From positions 1 through 42,965 of the forward strand of contig NZ_JAKTNQ010000021.1 of assembly GCF_022760835.1 (NCBI RefSeq): DNA of 42,965 nucleotides, given 5' to 3'. The notes below the pieces were generated by a model. The model saw only the letters and a list, made by a program, of their open reading frames with translations, was not told where the DNA came from and made no database searches. Each line of letters opens with the position of its first letter. The stretch's first letter is position 1. This document shows, in pieces, positions 18,554-26,729 of this stretch. The position numbers were made by a program, and so were the translations under genes. The DNA is from Thermus altitudinis (lineage in GTDB: Bacteria; Deinococcota; Deinococci; Deinococcales; Thermaceae).

Positions 18554-19404
18554 GGAGCCTGGCCTTCCCCATCCTCCTGGGCGCGGCCTTGGCCCAGATC
18601 GGCAAGCCGGTGGAAGGGTTTCTCCAAGGTATCGCACCCCCTCCGGGAAGCGAGGTCCGGGTGGAGGAGAAAAACGGCCGCCTCCTGGCGGTGAGCTATA
18701 CCGGCCCCCTGGACGCCTCCTTTCTGGCCCTGTTGGTGGACAGGACCACGGGCCTGGCCTTCGGGGCCCCTCTTAAGGAGTGGGTAGGGAAAAACGCGGG
18801 CCACCTTAAGGGGCAACGGGTCAGCCTGAACTTGGAAGAGGCCTTTCTTCTGGACCTCGTCCTCACGGAGCCCATGCGGGCCCGGATAGGCCCCAGGGAA
18901 ACTCAGGAAGCGGCCCTGGGGGAGGACCGCTGGGTGCTAGGGGAAAAGGGCCCCGTGCTGCGCATCTTCTCGGACTTCCAATGCCCCTTCTGCCAGCGTC
19001 TGGCCCGTGAGGTGCTTCCCCAGCTGAAACCCCGGGCCCTCAAGGGGGAACTCCGGATCAGCTACCGCCACTTCCCCCTCAAGGAGATCCATCCCGAAGC
19101 CCTCCCCGCCGCCATCGCCGCGGAGTGCGCCGGGGCGCAAGGAAGCTTTTGGCCCTACCACGACCTCCTGATGGGGGGGCGGCTTGGGGATTACCTGGGC
19201 CTGGCCCGCTCCCTCTCCCTGGACCTGAAGGCCTTTGCCACCTGCCTCAAGCACCCCCAGGTGGCCCAGCGGGTGGAGGCCGAGCGGGCCTTGGCCCTCC
19301 GCCTGGGCCTTAGGGGAACCCCCACCGCCTTCGCCGGACCCTACCGGGTCCCCAACCCCTTTGACCTGGAGCGGGTCCTGGACTATCTGGCCCTGGCCCG
19401 CTAA
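18550..19404 (+). CDS. Exported DsbA-like thioredoxin-fold protein
   Basis: 284 residues. An N-terminal signal peptide ([16 protein letters not shown]) indicates export or anchoring. Residues about 20-130 form a region I do not recognise. The C-terminal half (about 135-284) is a thioredoxin fold of the DsbA type: [13 protein letters not shown] with redox cysteines 145 and 148, a helical insert, and the cis-proline region LRGTPTAF. An extra cysteine pair (AECAGAQ and ATCLKH) is present. It probably acts as a thiol oxidoreductase or isomerase outside the cytoplasm. It is translationally coupled to darA. Confidence 0.85.
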   Translation: MRSLAFPILLGAALAQIGKPVEGFLQGIAPPPGSEVRVEEKNGRLLAVSYTGPLDASFLALLVDRTTGLAFGAPLKEWVGKNAGHLKGQRVSLNLEEAFLLDLVLTEPMRARIGPRETQEAALGEDRWVLGEKGPVLRIFSDFQCPFCQRLAREVLPQLKPRALKGELRISYRHFPLKEIHPEALPAAIAAECAGAQGSFWPYHDLLMGGRLGDYLGLARSLSLDLKAFATCLKHPQVAQRVEAERALALRLGLRGTPTAFAGPYRVPNPFDLERVLDYLALAR

Positions 19405-19414
19405 AGTGGGCAGG

Positions 19415-20179
19415 ATGGAAGGGGAGCTCTTCCTTCTCAAGGATGGCAAAGGCCGGGCCTTCCTGATCCGCCTCAAGGAGGGTGGGGTTTTCCACCACCA
19501 CCGGGGCACCGTGCCCCATGAGGCCATCGCCCAAGTGGGCCCAGGGGGGAGGGTCTACACCCACCTGGGAGAGGCCCTCTCCGTCCACCGGCCCACCTTG
19601 GAGGAGTACCTCCTGCACATGCGGCGAAGCGCCACCCCCACCTACCCCAAGGATGCCAGCGCCATGGTGACCCTTTTGGACCTGGCCCCGGGGATGCGGG
19701 TCCTCGAGGCGGGCACGGGCTCCGGAGGGCTCACCCTCTTCCTGGCCCGGGCGGTGGGGCCCATGGGGCTGGTGGAAACGTACGAGAAGCGCCCCCAGCA
19801 CCTGGCCCAGGCAGAGGCCAATGTAAAGGCCTTCTGGCAGGTGGGGAATGTGCGCTTCCACCTGGGAAGCCTGGAGGAGGCCACCCTGGAAAGGGAGAGC
19901 TTCCACGGGGTGGCCCTGGACCTCATGGAACCCTGGAAGGTGCTGGCCAAGGCCACGGAGGCCCTCATGCTGGACCGCTTCCTGGTGGCCTACCTCCCCA
20001 ACATCACCCAGGTATTGGAACTGGTGCAAAGGGCCGAGGGCTTACCCCTCAGGCTGGAACGAGTTTTGGAGGTTTCCTGGCGGGAGTGGGAGATCAGGCT
20101 ACCCGTGGCCCATCCCCGCTTCCAGCAGGTGGGGCACACGGCCTTTTTGGTGGTCTTTAGGAAATGGAAGGCCTCCTGA
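19415..20179 (+). CDS. trmI: tRNA (adenine-N1)-methyltransferase TrmI (m1A58)
   Basis: 254 residues with ATG 19415 chosen, since the N-terminus and length then match Thermus TrmI (about 255); longer frames are read-through of the preceding gene. It methylates A58 in the T-loop of tRNAs, a modification linked to growth at high temperature. The SAM-binding motif LEAGTGSGGLTLFLARA, the GVALDLMEPWKVL catalytic loop and PVAHPRFQQVGHTAFLV at the end are characteristic. The gene overlaps the start of rqcH by 16 bp. Confidence 0.95.
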   Translation: MEGELFLLKDGKGRAFLIRLKEGGVFHHHRGTVPHEAIAQVGPGGRVYTHLGEALSVHRPTLEEYLLHMRRSATPTYPKDASAMVTLLDLAPGMRVLEAGTGSGGLTLFLARAVGPMGLVETYEKRPQHLAQAEANVKAFWQVGNVRFHLGSLEEATLERESFHGVALDLMEPWKVLAKATEALMLDRFLVAYLPNITQVLELVQRAEGLPLRLERVLEVSWREWEIRLPVAHPRFQQVGHTAFLVVFRKWKAS

Positions 20180-21714
20180 TCCACGCCTTTTTGCGGGAGC
20201 TAAAGGGGGAGCTCCCGGCCCTTAACCTGGGCCTGGCCTTCCCCGACGAGGGAAGCCTGGCCCTCCTCCTCAAGGGCAGGACGGGCCGGATCTTCAACCT
20301 GGTTCTCCGCTACCGCCCTCCCTCCCCTAGCCTAGCCCTGGAGGAAGGCACCCTTTTGGGCGAGCCCAAAACCCCCTTCCAACGGCAGCTGCAGGCCCGG
20401 GTAAAGGGGCCCTTGCTGGAAGCTGAGCAACTCAAGCTGGACCGGGTGGTGTTTTTCCGCTTTGCCGGGGAAAAAGGGTTTGTGGACACGCCCCCCTCCA
20501 CTCTGGTCCTGGAGGCCACGGGACGGAACGCTAACCTCCTCCTCCTGGACGAAGGAGGCCGGATCCTCGGGGTTGACCGGCCCATCACCAAGGAGGTGAA
20601 CCGCTACCGGGAACTCCGCCCGGGCCTTCCCTACGTGCCCCCACCCCCCTACGAGAAGCTGGACCCCCGCACCCTTACCCTAGAGGACCTCCGCATCCTC
20701 CTTGGGAAACCCTTGAAGGAGGTGGTGCGCCATGTGGACGGGATAGGCCTGGAACTCATGCGGGAGCTGGCCAAAAGGGCGGGCCTCACCCCGGAAACCC
20801 CCTTGGATGAGGAAGCCCTGGCCCAGGTATACCAGGCCCTCAAGGATGTGCTGGAACACCCCCACCTGGGCACGGCCCTTTCCCAGGAGCTTCAGGAAAG
20901 GTGGCGGGAAGAGGAGAAAGAGGCCTTGAGGAAGCCCCTCCTCGAGGCCCTCCGAAGGGAAGAGCGAACCCTCCGCGCTAGGCTTCTTGACCAGGAAAGG
21001 GCTTTGCAAAGGCTAGAGGAAGCGGAAAGCCTGCGCCGGCAGGCCGACCTCCTCCTAACCCGGCTTAAGGAGGTGCCCAAAGGGGCAGACAAGGTGGTTT
21101 TAGAGGATTTTGCGGGAAGGCTGGTGGAAATCCCCCTAGACCCCGCCCTCTCCCCCCAGGAGAACGCCCAGAGGCTCTACGAAAGGGCGCGGCGCCTCGA
21201 GGGGCTGGCGGAACGGGCCCTCGCCCTGATCCCTAGGCTGGAGGCCCAGCTCCAGGCCCTACAGGAGGAGGTCCGGCGGGTGGAAAGGGCGGAACTTGGG
21301 GAACTCCTCGCCCTCTCCCGGCACCCCAAGGGGCAAAAGGGGCCCAGGCTGGGCCTCCGCTATACCTCCCCTTCCGGATTCCTAGTCCTGGTGGGCAGGA
21401 ACGCCAAGGAAAACGACCTTCTCACCCGCACCGCCCACTCCGAGGACCTCTGGTTCCATGCCCAAGGGGTGCCGGGAAGCCACGTGATCCTTAAGGCGGA
21501 AGGGAAGAGCCCGCCCCTGGAAGACCTCCTCTTCGCCGCCAGGCTGGCCGCCTACCACTCCAAGGCCCGCGGAGAAAACCAGGTTCCCGTGGACTACACC
21601 CGTAAAAAACACGTCTGGCGACCGCGCAAGGCCGCCCCAGGCCAGGCTCTCTACACCCACGCCAAGACCCTCTTCGTGGAGGGGTCGCTTCCCCAAGAGG
21701 CCGTAGAGGGGTAG
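20164..21714 (+). CDS. rqcH: Ribosome quality-control factor RqcH (NFACT/FbpA family)
   Basis: 516 residues, slightly shorter than B. subtilis RqcH (about 570). RqcH binds split 50S subunits with peptidyl-tRNA and recruits tRNA-Ala to add C-terminal alanine tails that mark stalled peptides for proteolysis. The NFACT-N domain contains the conserved Asp93-Arg94 ([10 protein letters not shown]) and [22 protein letters not shown] helical and coiled-coil centre runs over about residues 210-400. The NFACT-R domain has [20 protein letters not shown] and ends with [11 protein letters not shown]. Older names call the family fibronectin-binding protein. Its coupling to trmI puts tRNA modification and ribosome rescue in one operon. 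Confidence 0.9.
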   Translation: MEGLLIHAFLRELKGELPALNLGLAFPDEGSLALLLKGRTGRIFNLVLRYRPPSPSLALEEGTLLGEPKTPFQRQLQARVKGPLLEAEQLKLDRVVFFRFAGEKGFVDTPPSTLVLEATGRNANLLLLDEGGRILGVDRPITKEVNRYRELRPGLPYVPPPPYEKLDPRTLTLEDLRILLGKPLKEVVRHVDGIGLELMRELAKRAGLTPETPLDEEALAQVYQALKDVLEHPHLGTALSQELQERWREEEKEALRKPLLEALRREERTLRARLLDQERALQRLEEAESLRRQADLLLTRLKEVPKGADKVVLEDFAGRLVEIPLDPALSPQENAQRLYERARRLEGLAERALALIPRLEAQLQALQEEVRRVERAELGELLALSRHPKGQKGPRLGLRYTSPSGFLVLVGRNAKENDLLTRTAHSEDLWFHAQGVPGSHVILKAEGKSPPLEDLLFAARLAAYHSKARGENQVPVDYTRKKHVWRPRKAAPGQALYTHAKTLFVEGSLPQEAVEG

Positions 21715-21725
21715 ACTTGGCCCTT

Positions 21726-22088
21726 GTGAGAAGGGTGATGTTCCACGCCAAGATCCATAGGGCCATGGTGACCCATGCCGACCTTCACTACGTGGGTTCG
21801 GTAACCGTGGACCAGGACCTCTTGGATGCCGCCGGCATCCTGCCCTACGAGCAAGTGGATATCTACGACATCACCAACGGAGCCCGGCTCACCACCTACG
21901 CCCTTCCCGGGGAGAGGGGTTCGGGGGTGGTGCAGGTGAACGGGGCCGCCGCCCACCTGGTGCGCCCGGGGGACTTGGTGATCCTGGTGGCCTACGGGAT
22001 CTTTGAGGAGGAGGAGGCCCGAAACCTTAAGCCCACCGTGGTTTTGCTGGACGAGGGAAACAGGATCCTCGAGGTACGCCGGGGATGA
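21726..22088 (+). CDS. panD: Aspartate 1-decarboxylase precursor
   Basis: 120 residues. It makes beta-alanine for pantothenate and coenzyme A. The proenzyme self-cleaves at Gly24-Ser25 to form a pyruvoyl group; the sequence HYVGSVTVD is intact. The catalytic Lys (FHAKIHRA), Tyr ([10 protein letters not shown]) and [12 protein letters not shown] are present. GTG 21726 gives [13 protein letters not shown], the usual N-terminus and length, with GAGGGG upstream; ATG 21738 is a shorter alternative and TTG 21717 a longer one. The stop overlaps the next start (ATGA). Confidence 0.94.
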   Translation: MRRVMFHAKIHRAMVTHADLHYVGSVTVDQDLLDAAGILPYEQVDIYDITNGARLTTYALPGERGSGVVQVNGAAAHLVRPGDLVILVAYGIFEEEEARNLKPTVVLLDEGNRILEVRRG

Positions 22089-22936
22089 CCAGGCTGCGGC
22101 TCTACCTGGACCTAATCCGCTTTGAGCACACCCTTTTCGCCCTTCCCTTTGCCTACGGAGGGATGCTCCTGGCGGCCGGGGGCTGGCCCGGATTGCGCAC
22201 CTTCCTCCTGGTCACCCTGGCCATGGTGGGGGCCAGGACCATGGCCATGGCCCTGAACCGCCTCATTGACTGGCGGCTGGATGCCCTAAACCCCCGCACC
22301 CAGAACCGCCACCTGCCCAAGGGTCTGGTCAAGCCCTGGGAAACCCTTCTCCTTGCCGGCCTGGGCCTTACCCTTCTGGTCTATGCGGGGCTTTCCCTAA
22401 ACCCCCTTACCGCAAGGCTCCTTCCGGTGGCGGTCTTCTTCCTAACTGTTTACAGCTACACCAAGCGCTTCACCTGGCTTTGCCACTATGTATTGGGGCT
22501 GACCATCGGGGCGGCCGCGGCAGGGGGTTGGATCGCCGTTACGGGAAGCTTCCACCCCACCGCTTACTGGCTTTGGGCCGGGGTGGGGCTTTGGATTGCG
22601 GGGTTTGACATCCTTTACGCCACCCAGGACTTTAGCTTTGATCGCTCCCATGGGGTGAAGAGCATCCCCGCCCGCTTTGGTATCCCCATGGCCCTAGGCG
22701 TGGCCCGTGCCACCCACCTCCTGGCCTGGCTTTCCCTGCTCTTGGCCGGGCTCAGCTACGGCGCCGGGCCTTTTTTCTACCTGGGCCTGCTCCTGGTGGG
22801 AGGGCTTTTGGTCTACGAACACCGCCTGGTGACCCCCGAGGACCTAAGCCGGGTAGAGGTGGCCTTCTTCCAGGCCAACGTGGGGGTAAGCCTGGGAATG
22901 TTCCTCTTCATCCTCCTGGACATCTTGGCAAGTTAA
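22085..22936 (+). CDS. ubiA: UbiA-family prenyltransferase (menaquinone pathway)
   Basis: 283 residues, a polytopic membrane protein with about eight or nine hydrophobic segments. UbiA enzymes attach a polyprenyl chain to an aromatic acceptor. Both Asp-rich motifs are present: [18 protein letters not shown] near residue 60 and [16 protein letters not shown] near 180. Thermus respires with menaquinone made by the futalosine route, so the likely role is the MqnP-type prenylation step, but this is inference from organism and family. The start overlaps panD by 4 bp. Confidence 0.85.
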   Translation: MTRLRLYLDLIRFEHTLFALPFAYGGMLLAAGGWPGLRTFLLVTLAMVGARTMAMALNRLIDWRLDALNPRTQNRHLPKGLVKPWETLLLAGLGLTLLVYAGLSLNPLTARLLPVAVFFLTVYSYTKRFTWLCHYVLGLTIGAAAAGGWIAVTGSFHPTAYWLWAGVGLWIAGFDILYATQDFSFDRSHGVKSIPARFGIPMALGVARATHLLAWLSLLLAGLSYGAGPFFYLGLLLVGGLLVYEHRLVTPEDLSRVEVAFFQANVGVSLGMFLFILLDILAS

Positions 22937-23000
22937 GGCCTTGGCGCCAACCCCGGGCGGGCCCACACAGGCCCCCGATGGGGTGGAGTAGGCTTGGAGC

Positions 23001-23591
23001 ATGGAAGGCATCCGCAAGGCAGCGGAAAAGGCCATTCTGGAGTTTTTGGAGCTCTTCCCCATGCCCAAGGGAAGCCTCTTTGTCCTTGGGGGTTCCACCA
23101 GCGAGGTCCTGGGGGAAAAGGTGGGGACAAGGCCCAGCCTCGAGGTGGCCGAGGCCATCCTGGACGGCCTCCTTCCCCCGCTTTGGGAACGGGGCGTGTG
23201 GGTGGCCGTCCAAGGGTGCGAGCACCTGAACCGGGCCCTGGTGGTGGAAAGGGAAGCCGCGCACACCTATAGGCTAGAAGAGGTCACGGTCTTCCCCCAT
23301 CCCAAAGCGGGGGGAAGCCTGGCCACGGCGGCCTTCCTGCGCTTTAAGGAGCCGGTGATGGTGGAGTCCTTGAAGGCTCAGGCCCATGGGGGGATGGATA
23401 TCGGCGGGGTCCTCATCGGCATGCACCTTCGCCCTGTGGCCGTACCCCTTAGGCTTTCCCTGCGGAAAATCGGGGAGGCCCTGCTCATTGCCGCCAAGAC
23501 CCGGCCCAAGCTGGTGGGGGGAGCCCGGGCGGTCTACACCCAGGAGGAGATGCTCAAGAGGTTGGAAGAATATCGGCAAAGGCCTCTTTGA
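23001..23591 (+). CDS. UPF0340 / DUF436 family protein
   Basis: 196 residues. It belongs to the YwlG-like family of unknown function: FVLGGSTSEVLGEKVG near residue 30, GCEHLNRALVVEREAA near 75, then MDIGGVLIGMHLRPVAVPLR and KTRPKLVGGARAVYT near the end. The fold has a Rossmann-like nucleotide-binding look, but no reaction is established. A TAGGCT box 6 nt before the ATG suggests a leaderless mRNA. The last 38 bp overlap the convergent aminotransferase. Confidence 0.85.
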   Translation: MEGIRKAAEKAILEFLELFPMPKGSLFVLGGSTSEVLGEKVGTRPSLEVAEAILDGLLPPLWERGVWVAVQGCEHLNRALVVEREAAHTYRLEEVTVFPHPKAGGSLATAAFLRFKEPVMVESLKAQAHGGMDIGGVLIGMHLRPVAVPLRLSLRKIGEALLIAAKTRPKLVGGARAVYTQEEMLKRLEEYRQRPL

Positions 23592-24612
23592 AGAGGGCCG
23601 CCACGCCAAAGGCCTCGTAGCGCTGGTAATGGCCCATCAGGGAGAGGCGGAAGATCTTCCCCTTAAGAGGTCCTTGCCCCCCAGCGATCACCGCCCCTCT
23701 TTGGGCAAAGGCCTCCTTCACCGCCCGGTAGGGAATGCCTTCCGGCAGGTAAAAGGCCGCCACCGCCGGGCTTGCCACCTTGGGCACCGGCCTTAAGCCC
23801 AGTTCCTCCCCCACCTGGTATAGGAGCCCGTTCTGCCAAGCCTTAAGGGCCAGGTGTTCAGGGAGCCTGGGCACCACCTCCTCCAGCACCGCCGCCACCG
23901 CCCCCACCAGGTTGATGGCTGGGGTCCAGGCGCTCTCCCCTTCCCCCTGGGCCTTCAGCTCCCGGGAAAGGTCGTAGTAATACCCTCGGGGGCGGAGGGC
24001 CTCCAGGGCCGTGGGGCTTAGAGCCACGAAACCCAAGCCCGGCGGGCACATGAGGCCCTTCTGGCTACCGGAGGCGGCGGCGTCCACCCCCCAGGCCTCG
24101 AGGGCCACCTCCCGCACCAGGAGGCTCGTCACCATGTCCGCCCCCACCAAGCCTTCAGGGTTGGCCTCCTTAAAGGCCTTGGCCAGGGCGGGCAGGTCCA
24201 CCAGGGCCCCGGTAGAGGTCTCCGAGTGGACCAGCAGCAACCCCCGGTAGCCCGCCCTGGCCACCCCTTCCGGGCTTGGCACCTCCCCGTAGGGAAGCTC
24301 CCAGCGGTCCACCGCCAGCCCCGCGCTTTCGGCAATCTCAGCAAAGCGCTCGGAAAACTTCCCGTACACCGGCACCAAGACCCTTTCCCCGGGGGAGAAA
24401 AGGTTGTGCACCAGGGCCTCCATAGCCAAGGTGCCGCTTCCCGTGAGGACCAGAACCTCCCCTTGGGTCTGGAAAGCCTTCTTGAGAAGGTCCCTGGCCT
24501 TTAGGAAAACTTCCCGGGCCGGCTCCGTGCGGTGGTGGAGCTGGGGGCGGGCCAGGGCCTCCAGGGCCTTCGGGTGAAGCCGAACGGGTCCAGGGGTGAG
24601 GAGCCACTCCAT
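23554..24612 (-). CDS. Class V aminotransferase (serine/alanine-glyoxylate type)
   Basis: 352 residues. It is a PLP enzyme of the alanine-glyoxylate / serine-pyruvate / phosphonate aminotransferase group. Seen: LLTPGPVRLHP at the N-terminus, TGSGTLAMEALV for the phosphate-binding loop, HSETSTGALVDL, and the PLP lysine 185 in SGSQKGLMCPPGLGF. The substrate cannot be fixed from sequence; serine or alanine with glyoxylate, or a role in serine synthesis, are candidates. A TAAACT -10 overlaps the stop of the preceding gene and lies 6 nt before the ATG, so it has its own leaderless promoter although it follows the Ehr operon. Confidence 0.85.
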   Translation of the reverse strand: MEWLLTPGPVRLHPKALEALARPQLHHRTEPAREVFLKARDLLKKAFQTQGEVLVLTGSGTLAMEALVHNLFSPGERVLVPVYGKFSERFAEIAESAGLAVDRWELPYGEVPSPEGVARAGYRGLLLVHSETSTGALVDLPALAKAFKEANPEGLVGADMVTSLLVREVALEAWGVDAAASGSQKGLMCPPGLGFVALSPTALEALRPRGYYYDLSRELKAQGEGESAWTPAINLVGAVAAVLEEVVPRLPEHLALKAWQNGLLYQVGEELGLRPVPKVASPAVAAFYLPEGIPYRAVKEAFAQRGAVIAGGQGPLKGKIFRLSLMGHYQRYEAFGVAALFKEAFADILPTS

Positions 24613-24621
24613 GGGAAAAGT

Positions 24622-25410
24622 TTAGCGTACCACGCCCCCTACCAGGCGCTGGACCACCCGCCCCGTGAGGAGTAAGAGGCCATGGAGAATGGCCCCGGGC
24701 CGGGGTGGGTCCCCAGGCACGTAGACATCCACGGGAACCACCCTATCCACCCCCGCCCACACCTCCGGGCTTTCCGCAAAAACCCCGCCGGCGATGGCCT
24801 CGTTGCCCACCGCCACCACCCCTTTGGGCTCCGGCATGGCCTGGTAGGTGCGCTCTAGGGCCTGGGCCATGTTGCGGCTCACGGGGCCGGTCACCAACAG
24901 GGCATCGCCATGGCGGGGCGAGGCCACCACCTGGAAGCCAAACCGGGCCATGTCGTTAAAGGGGTTCCCCAAAAGGGCGATCTCGGAATCGGCCAGGCCC
25001 GTGTCCCCGGCGCTCACCTCCCGGAAAGCCAGGGTGGGGAGGCGCAACTCGGGCCGTGGTGGCGGGGGTGGCCCAGGGTCCAGGAAGGCTTGGGCCGCCA
25101 GGTCTACCCGTTGCACCAGGTCTTCCCGGCGAACCACGGCCACCTCCAGGGTCTTCATCTCCCCCACGGCCTCGGGGTAAACCAGGGCGCACCGCCCACA
25201 CCCCACGCAGCGGGCTAGGTCCAAGCTGAAAATCCCTTCTTCTTCAAAGAAGGCCCCGCTGGGGCATACCTTCACCAGGCCCTCCCGGGCTTCCCGGGAA
25301 AGCCCCTTGGGTTGCAAAAGAGGATACCCAAAGGCCTGCGAGGGCACCTGGAGAATCTCCTCGAGGGCCCGAGCCAAAACCCCTATCCTGAGCGTGCGCA
25401 AAAGGCTCAT
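24622..25410 (-). CDS. hyfI: NuoB/HyfI-like subunit with ferredoxin-type N-terminus, N2 ligands lost
   Basis: 262 residues, last gene of the Ehr operon. The N-terminal half (about 1-95) holds one [4Fe-4S] site: Cys68, 71 and 74 (CVGCGRC) plus Cys49 followed by Pro. The C-terminal half (about 125-262) is clearly a NuoB / group 4 hydrogenase small subunit: LLVTGPVSRNMAQALERTYQAMPEPKGVVAVG and VDRVVPVDVYVPG. All four cysteines that bind the proximal N2-type cluster are replaced: by my alignment Thr137, Ala140, Glu204 and Asp234 (VPGD-PPRP in place of VPGC-PPRP). There is no cysteine after residue 74. The subunit therefore cannot carry N2 in the usual way. It follows the large subunit after 8 nt. 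Confidence 0.85.
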   Translation of the reverse strand: MSLLRTLRIGVLARALEEILQVPSQAFGYPLLQPKGLSREAREGLVKVCPSGAFFEEEGIFSLDLARCVGCGRCALVYPEAVGEMKTLEVAVVRREDLVQRVDLAAQAFLDPGPPPPPRPELRLPTLAFREVSAGDTGLADSEIALLGNPFNDMARFGFQVVASPRHGDALLVTGPVSRNMAQALERTYQAMPEPKGVVAVGNEAIAGGVFAESPEVWAGVDRVVPVDVYVPGDPPRPGAILHGLLLLTGRVVQRLVGGVVR

Positions 25411-25418
25411 CCTACCCC

Positions 25419-26729
25419 CTACAGGTCGTTTCCCGCATAGGAAAGGTCAAAGGACTTGTTACAGAGAGGGAAGTCCGGCAGGCCTTCCCCCCGCACCGCC
25501 AGCTCCAGGGCCCGCCAGTTCTTAAAACTGGGGTCCACCCCCTCCGCCTGGACCACCCTGCCCTCCTCCAGCCGGACGAACCAGAACACCTCCCCCCGGC
25601 CCGCCTCCACCCGGGCCATGCCCTCCCCGTCCCCAGCTTCCACCTCCACCGCCAGAGGCCCTTCAGCCCGTTGGTGTAGGAAGCGCAGGGCATACTCCAA
25701 CGCCTGGAGGGCTTCCTCCGCATACACCTGGGCCCGGGAAAGGACGTCCCCTCCCTGGCGCACCACAGGGACAAAGGCAGGGTAAAGGGCATCGTCCTGC
25801 CGCAAGTCCCGCTCCACCCCGCTCGCCCGGGCCGTGGGCCCCACGAAGCCCAAGGCCAGCGCCTCCACCCGCCGCACCACCCCCACGTAGCGCATGCGAT
25901 CCAGCACCTGGGGGTGCTTAAGAAGCCGGGGCAAAAGCCAATCCAACTCCTTTTGGTACCGCGATAGGGCCTCGAGGTCCGGCCTGCCTTCCCGCCACAC
26001 CCCTCCCGCCCGGATGAAGTTGCGGCCATAGCGGTGGCCCGTGAGGCGGTCCACCTCCCCTTGCAGAAGGGCCCGTATCCGCCCCACCTGGGTGGCGCCG
26101 TAGGCGTAGCCGATATCGGTGAAAAGTCCCGCCAGGTGGCCCAGGTGGCCAAAGGCCCGCTCCAGCTCCAAGGCCGCCCGACGCAGGTACTGCGCGCGGG
26201 GGGGAGCCTCTATCCCCAAGGCCCTCTCCCAAGCCTCCGCAAAGGCCAGGGCGTGGGCCACAGGCTCACCCCCCGCCCGTTCCGCCAGGAGCAGGGCCGC
26301 CTCTGGACCCTTGCCCGGCATGATCCCGAGGAGGCCCCGGTGCTGGTAGCCCAGGCGGATCTCCAGGTTAAGGATTCGCTCCCCAAGAACGCTAAAGCGG
26401 AAGTGGCCGGGCTCAATGATCCCCGCATGCACCGGGCCCACCGGCACCTCGTGCAGGTGGGGAAACTCCCGGAAGGCATAGGGAAGGTCGTGCCGCCTTA
26501 AAGGTCTTAGCCCGGGATGCCCCACCAGCTCTAATCCCCTTTCCCAAAGGGCCCGCTCAAACCAATCCAGGGAGGGGAACTCCGCGGCCAGACTAGGTAA
26601 ACGCCTTCCCTGACCCAGGGGGAAGGCCTCGAGGCTCCGCCTGCGCTCCACCAGCAAAAGCGCCCCCTCGCCGTAGGGGAAATAGGCCACGGGCCTTCCC
26701 TCCTGCAGGGCCTCCTTTACGGCTTCCAC
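25419..26729 (-). CDS. hyfG: HycE/HyfG-like large subunit (NuoCD homologue) without NiFe ligands
   Basis: 436 residues from GTG 26729, overlapping the preceding gene by 13 bp. The N-terminal part (about 1-75) corresponds to a NuoC-like domain. The remainder is a NuoD / group 4 hydrogenase large subunit: HEVPVGPVHAGIIEPGHFRFSVLGERILNLEIRLGYQHRG, then AYGATQVGRIRA and ASGVERDLR. The N-terminal metal motif E-R-x-C-G-x-C is ER-AGGEP (150-156). The C-terminal D-P-C-x-x-C is D-L-S-Y-A-G (428-433). Only one cysteine exists in the protein (Cys423). No NiFe centre can be built, so this is not a hydrogenase. The quinone-site function of NuoD is possible but unproven. Confidence 0.87.
   Translation of the reverse strand: MEAVKEALQEGRPVAYFPYGEGALLLVERRRSLEAFPLGQGRRLPSLAAEFPSLDWFERALWERGLELVGHPGLRPLRRHDLPYAFREFPHLHEVPVGPVHAGIIEPGHFRFSVLGERILNLEIRLGYQHRGLLGIMPGKGPEAALLLAERAGGEPVAHALAFAEAWERALGIEAPPRAQYLRRAALELERAFGHLGHLAGLFTDIGYAYGATQVGRIRALLQGEVDRLTGHRYGRNFIRAGGVWREGRPDLEALSRYQKELDWLLPRLLKHPQVLDRMRYVGVVRRVEALALGFVGPTARASGVERDLRQDDALYPAFVPVVRQGGDVLSRAQVYAEEALQALEYALRFLHQRAEGPLAVEVEAGDGEGMARVEAGRGEVFWFVRLEEGRVVQAEGVDPSFKNWRALELAVRGEGLPDFPLCNKSFDLSYAGNDL

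Noticed and set aside
22941-22950. Perfect palindrome TTGGCGCCAA before the DUF436 gene
   Set aside because: It is a striking 10-bp palindrome but it lies 50 bp from the start, with no second copy or promoter relation visible. It is too short to interpret.
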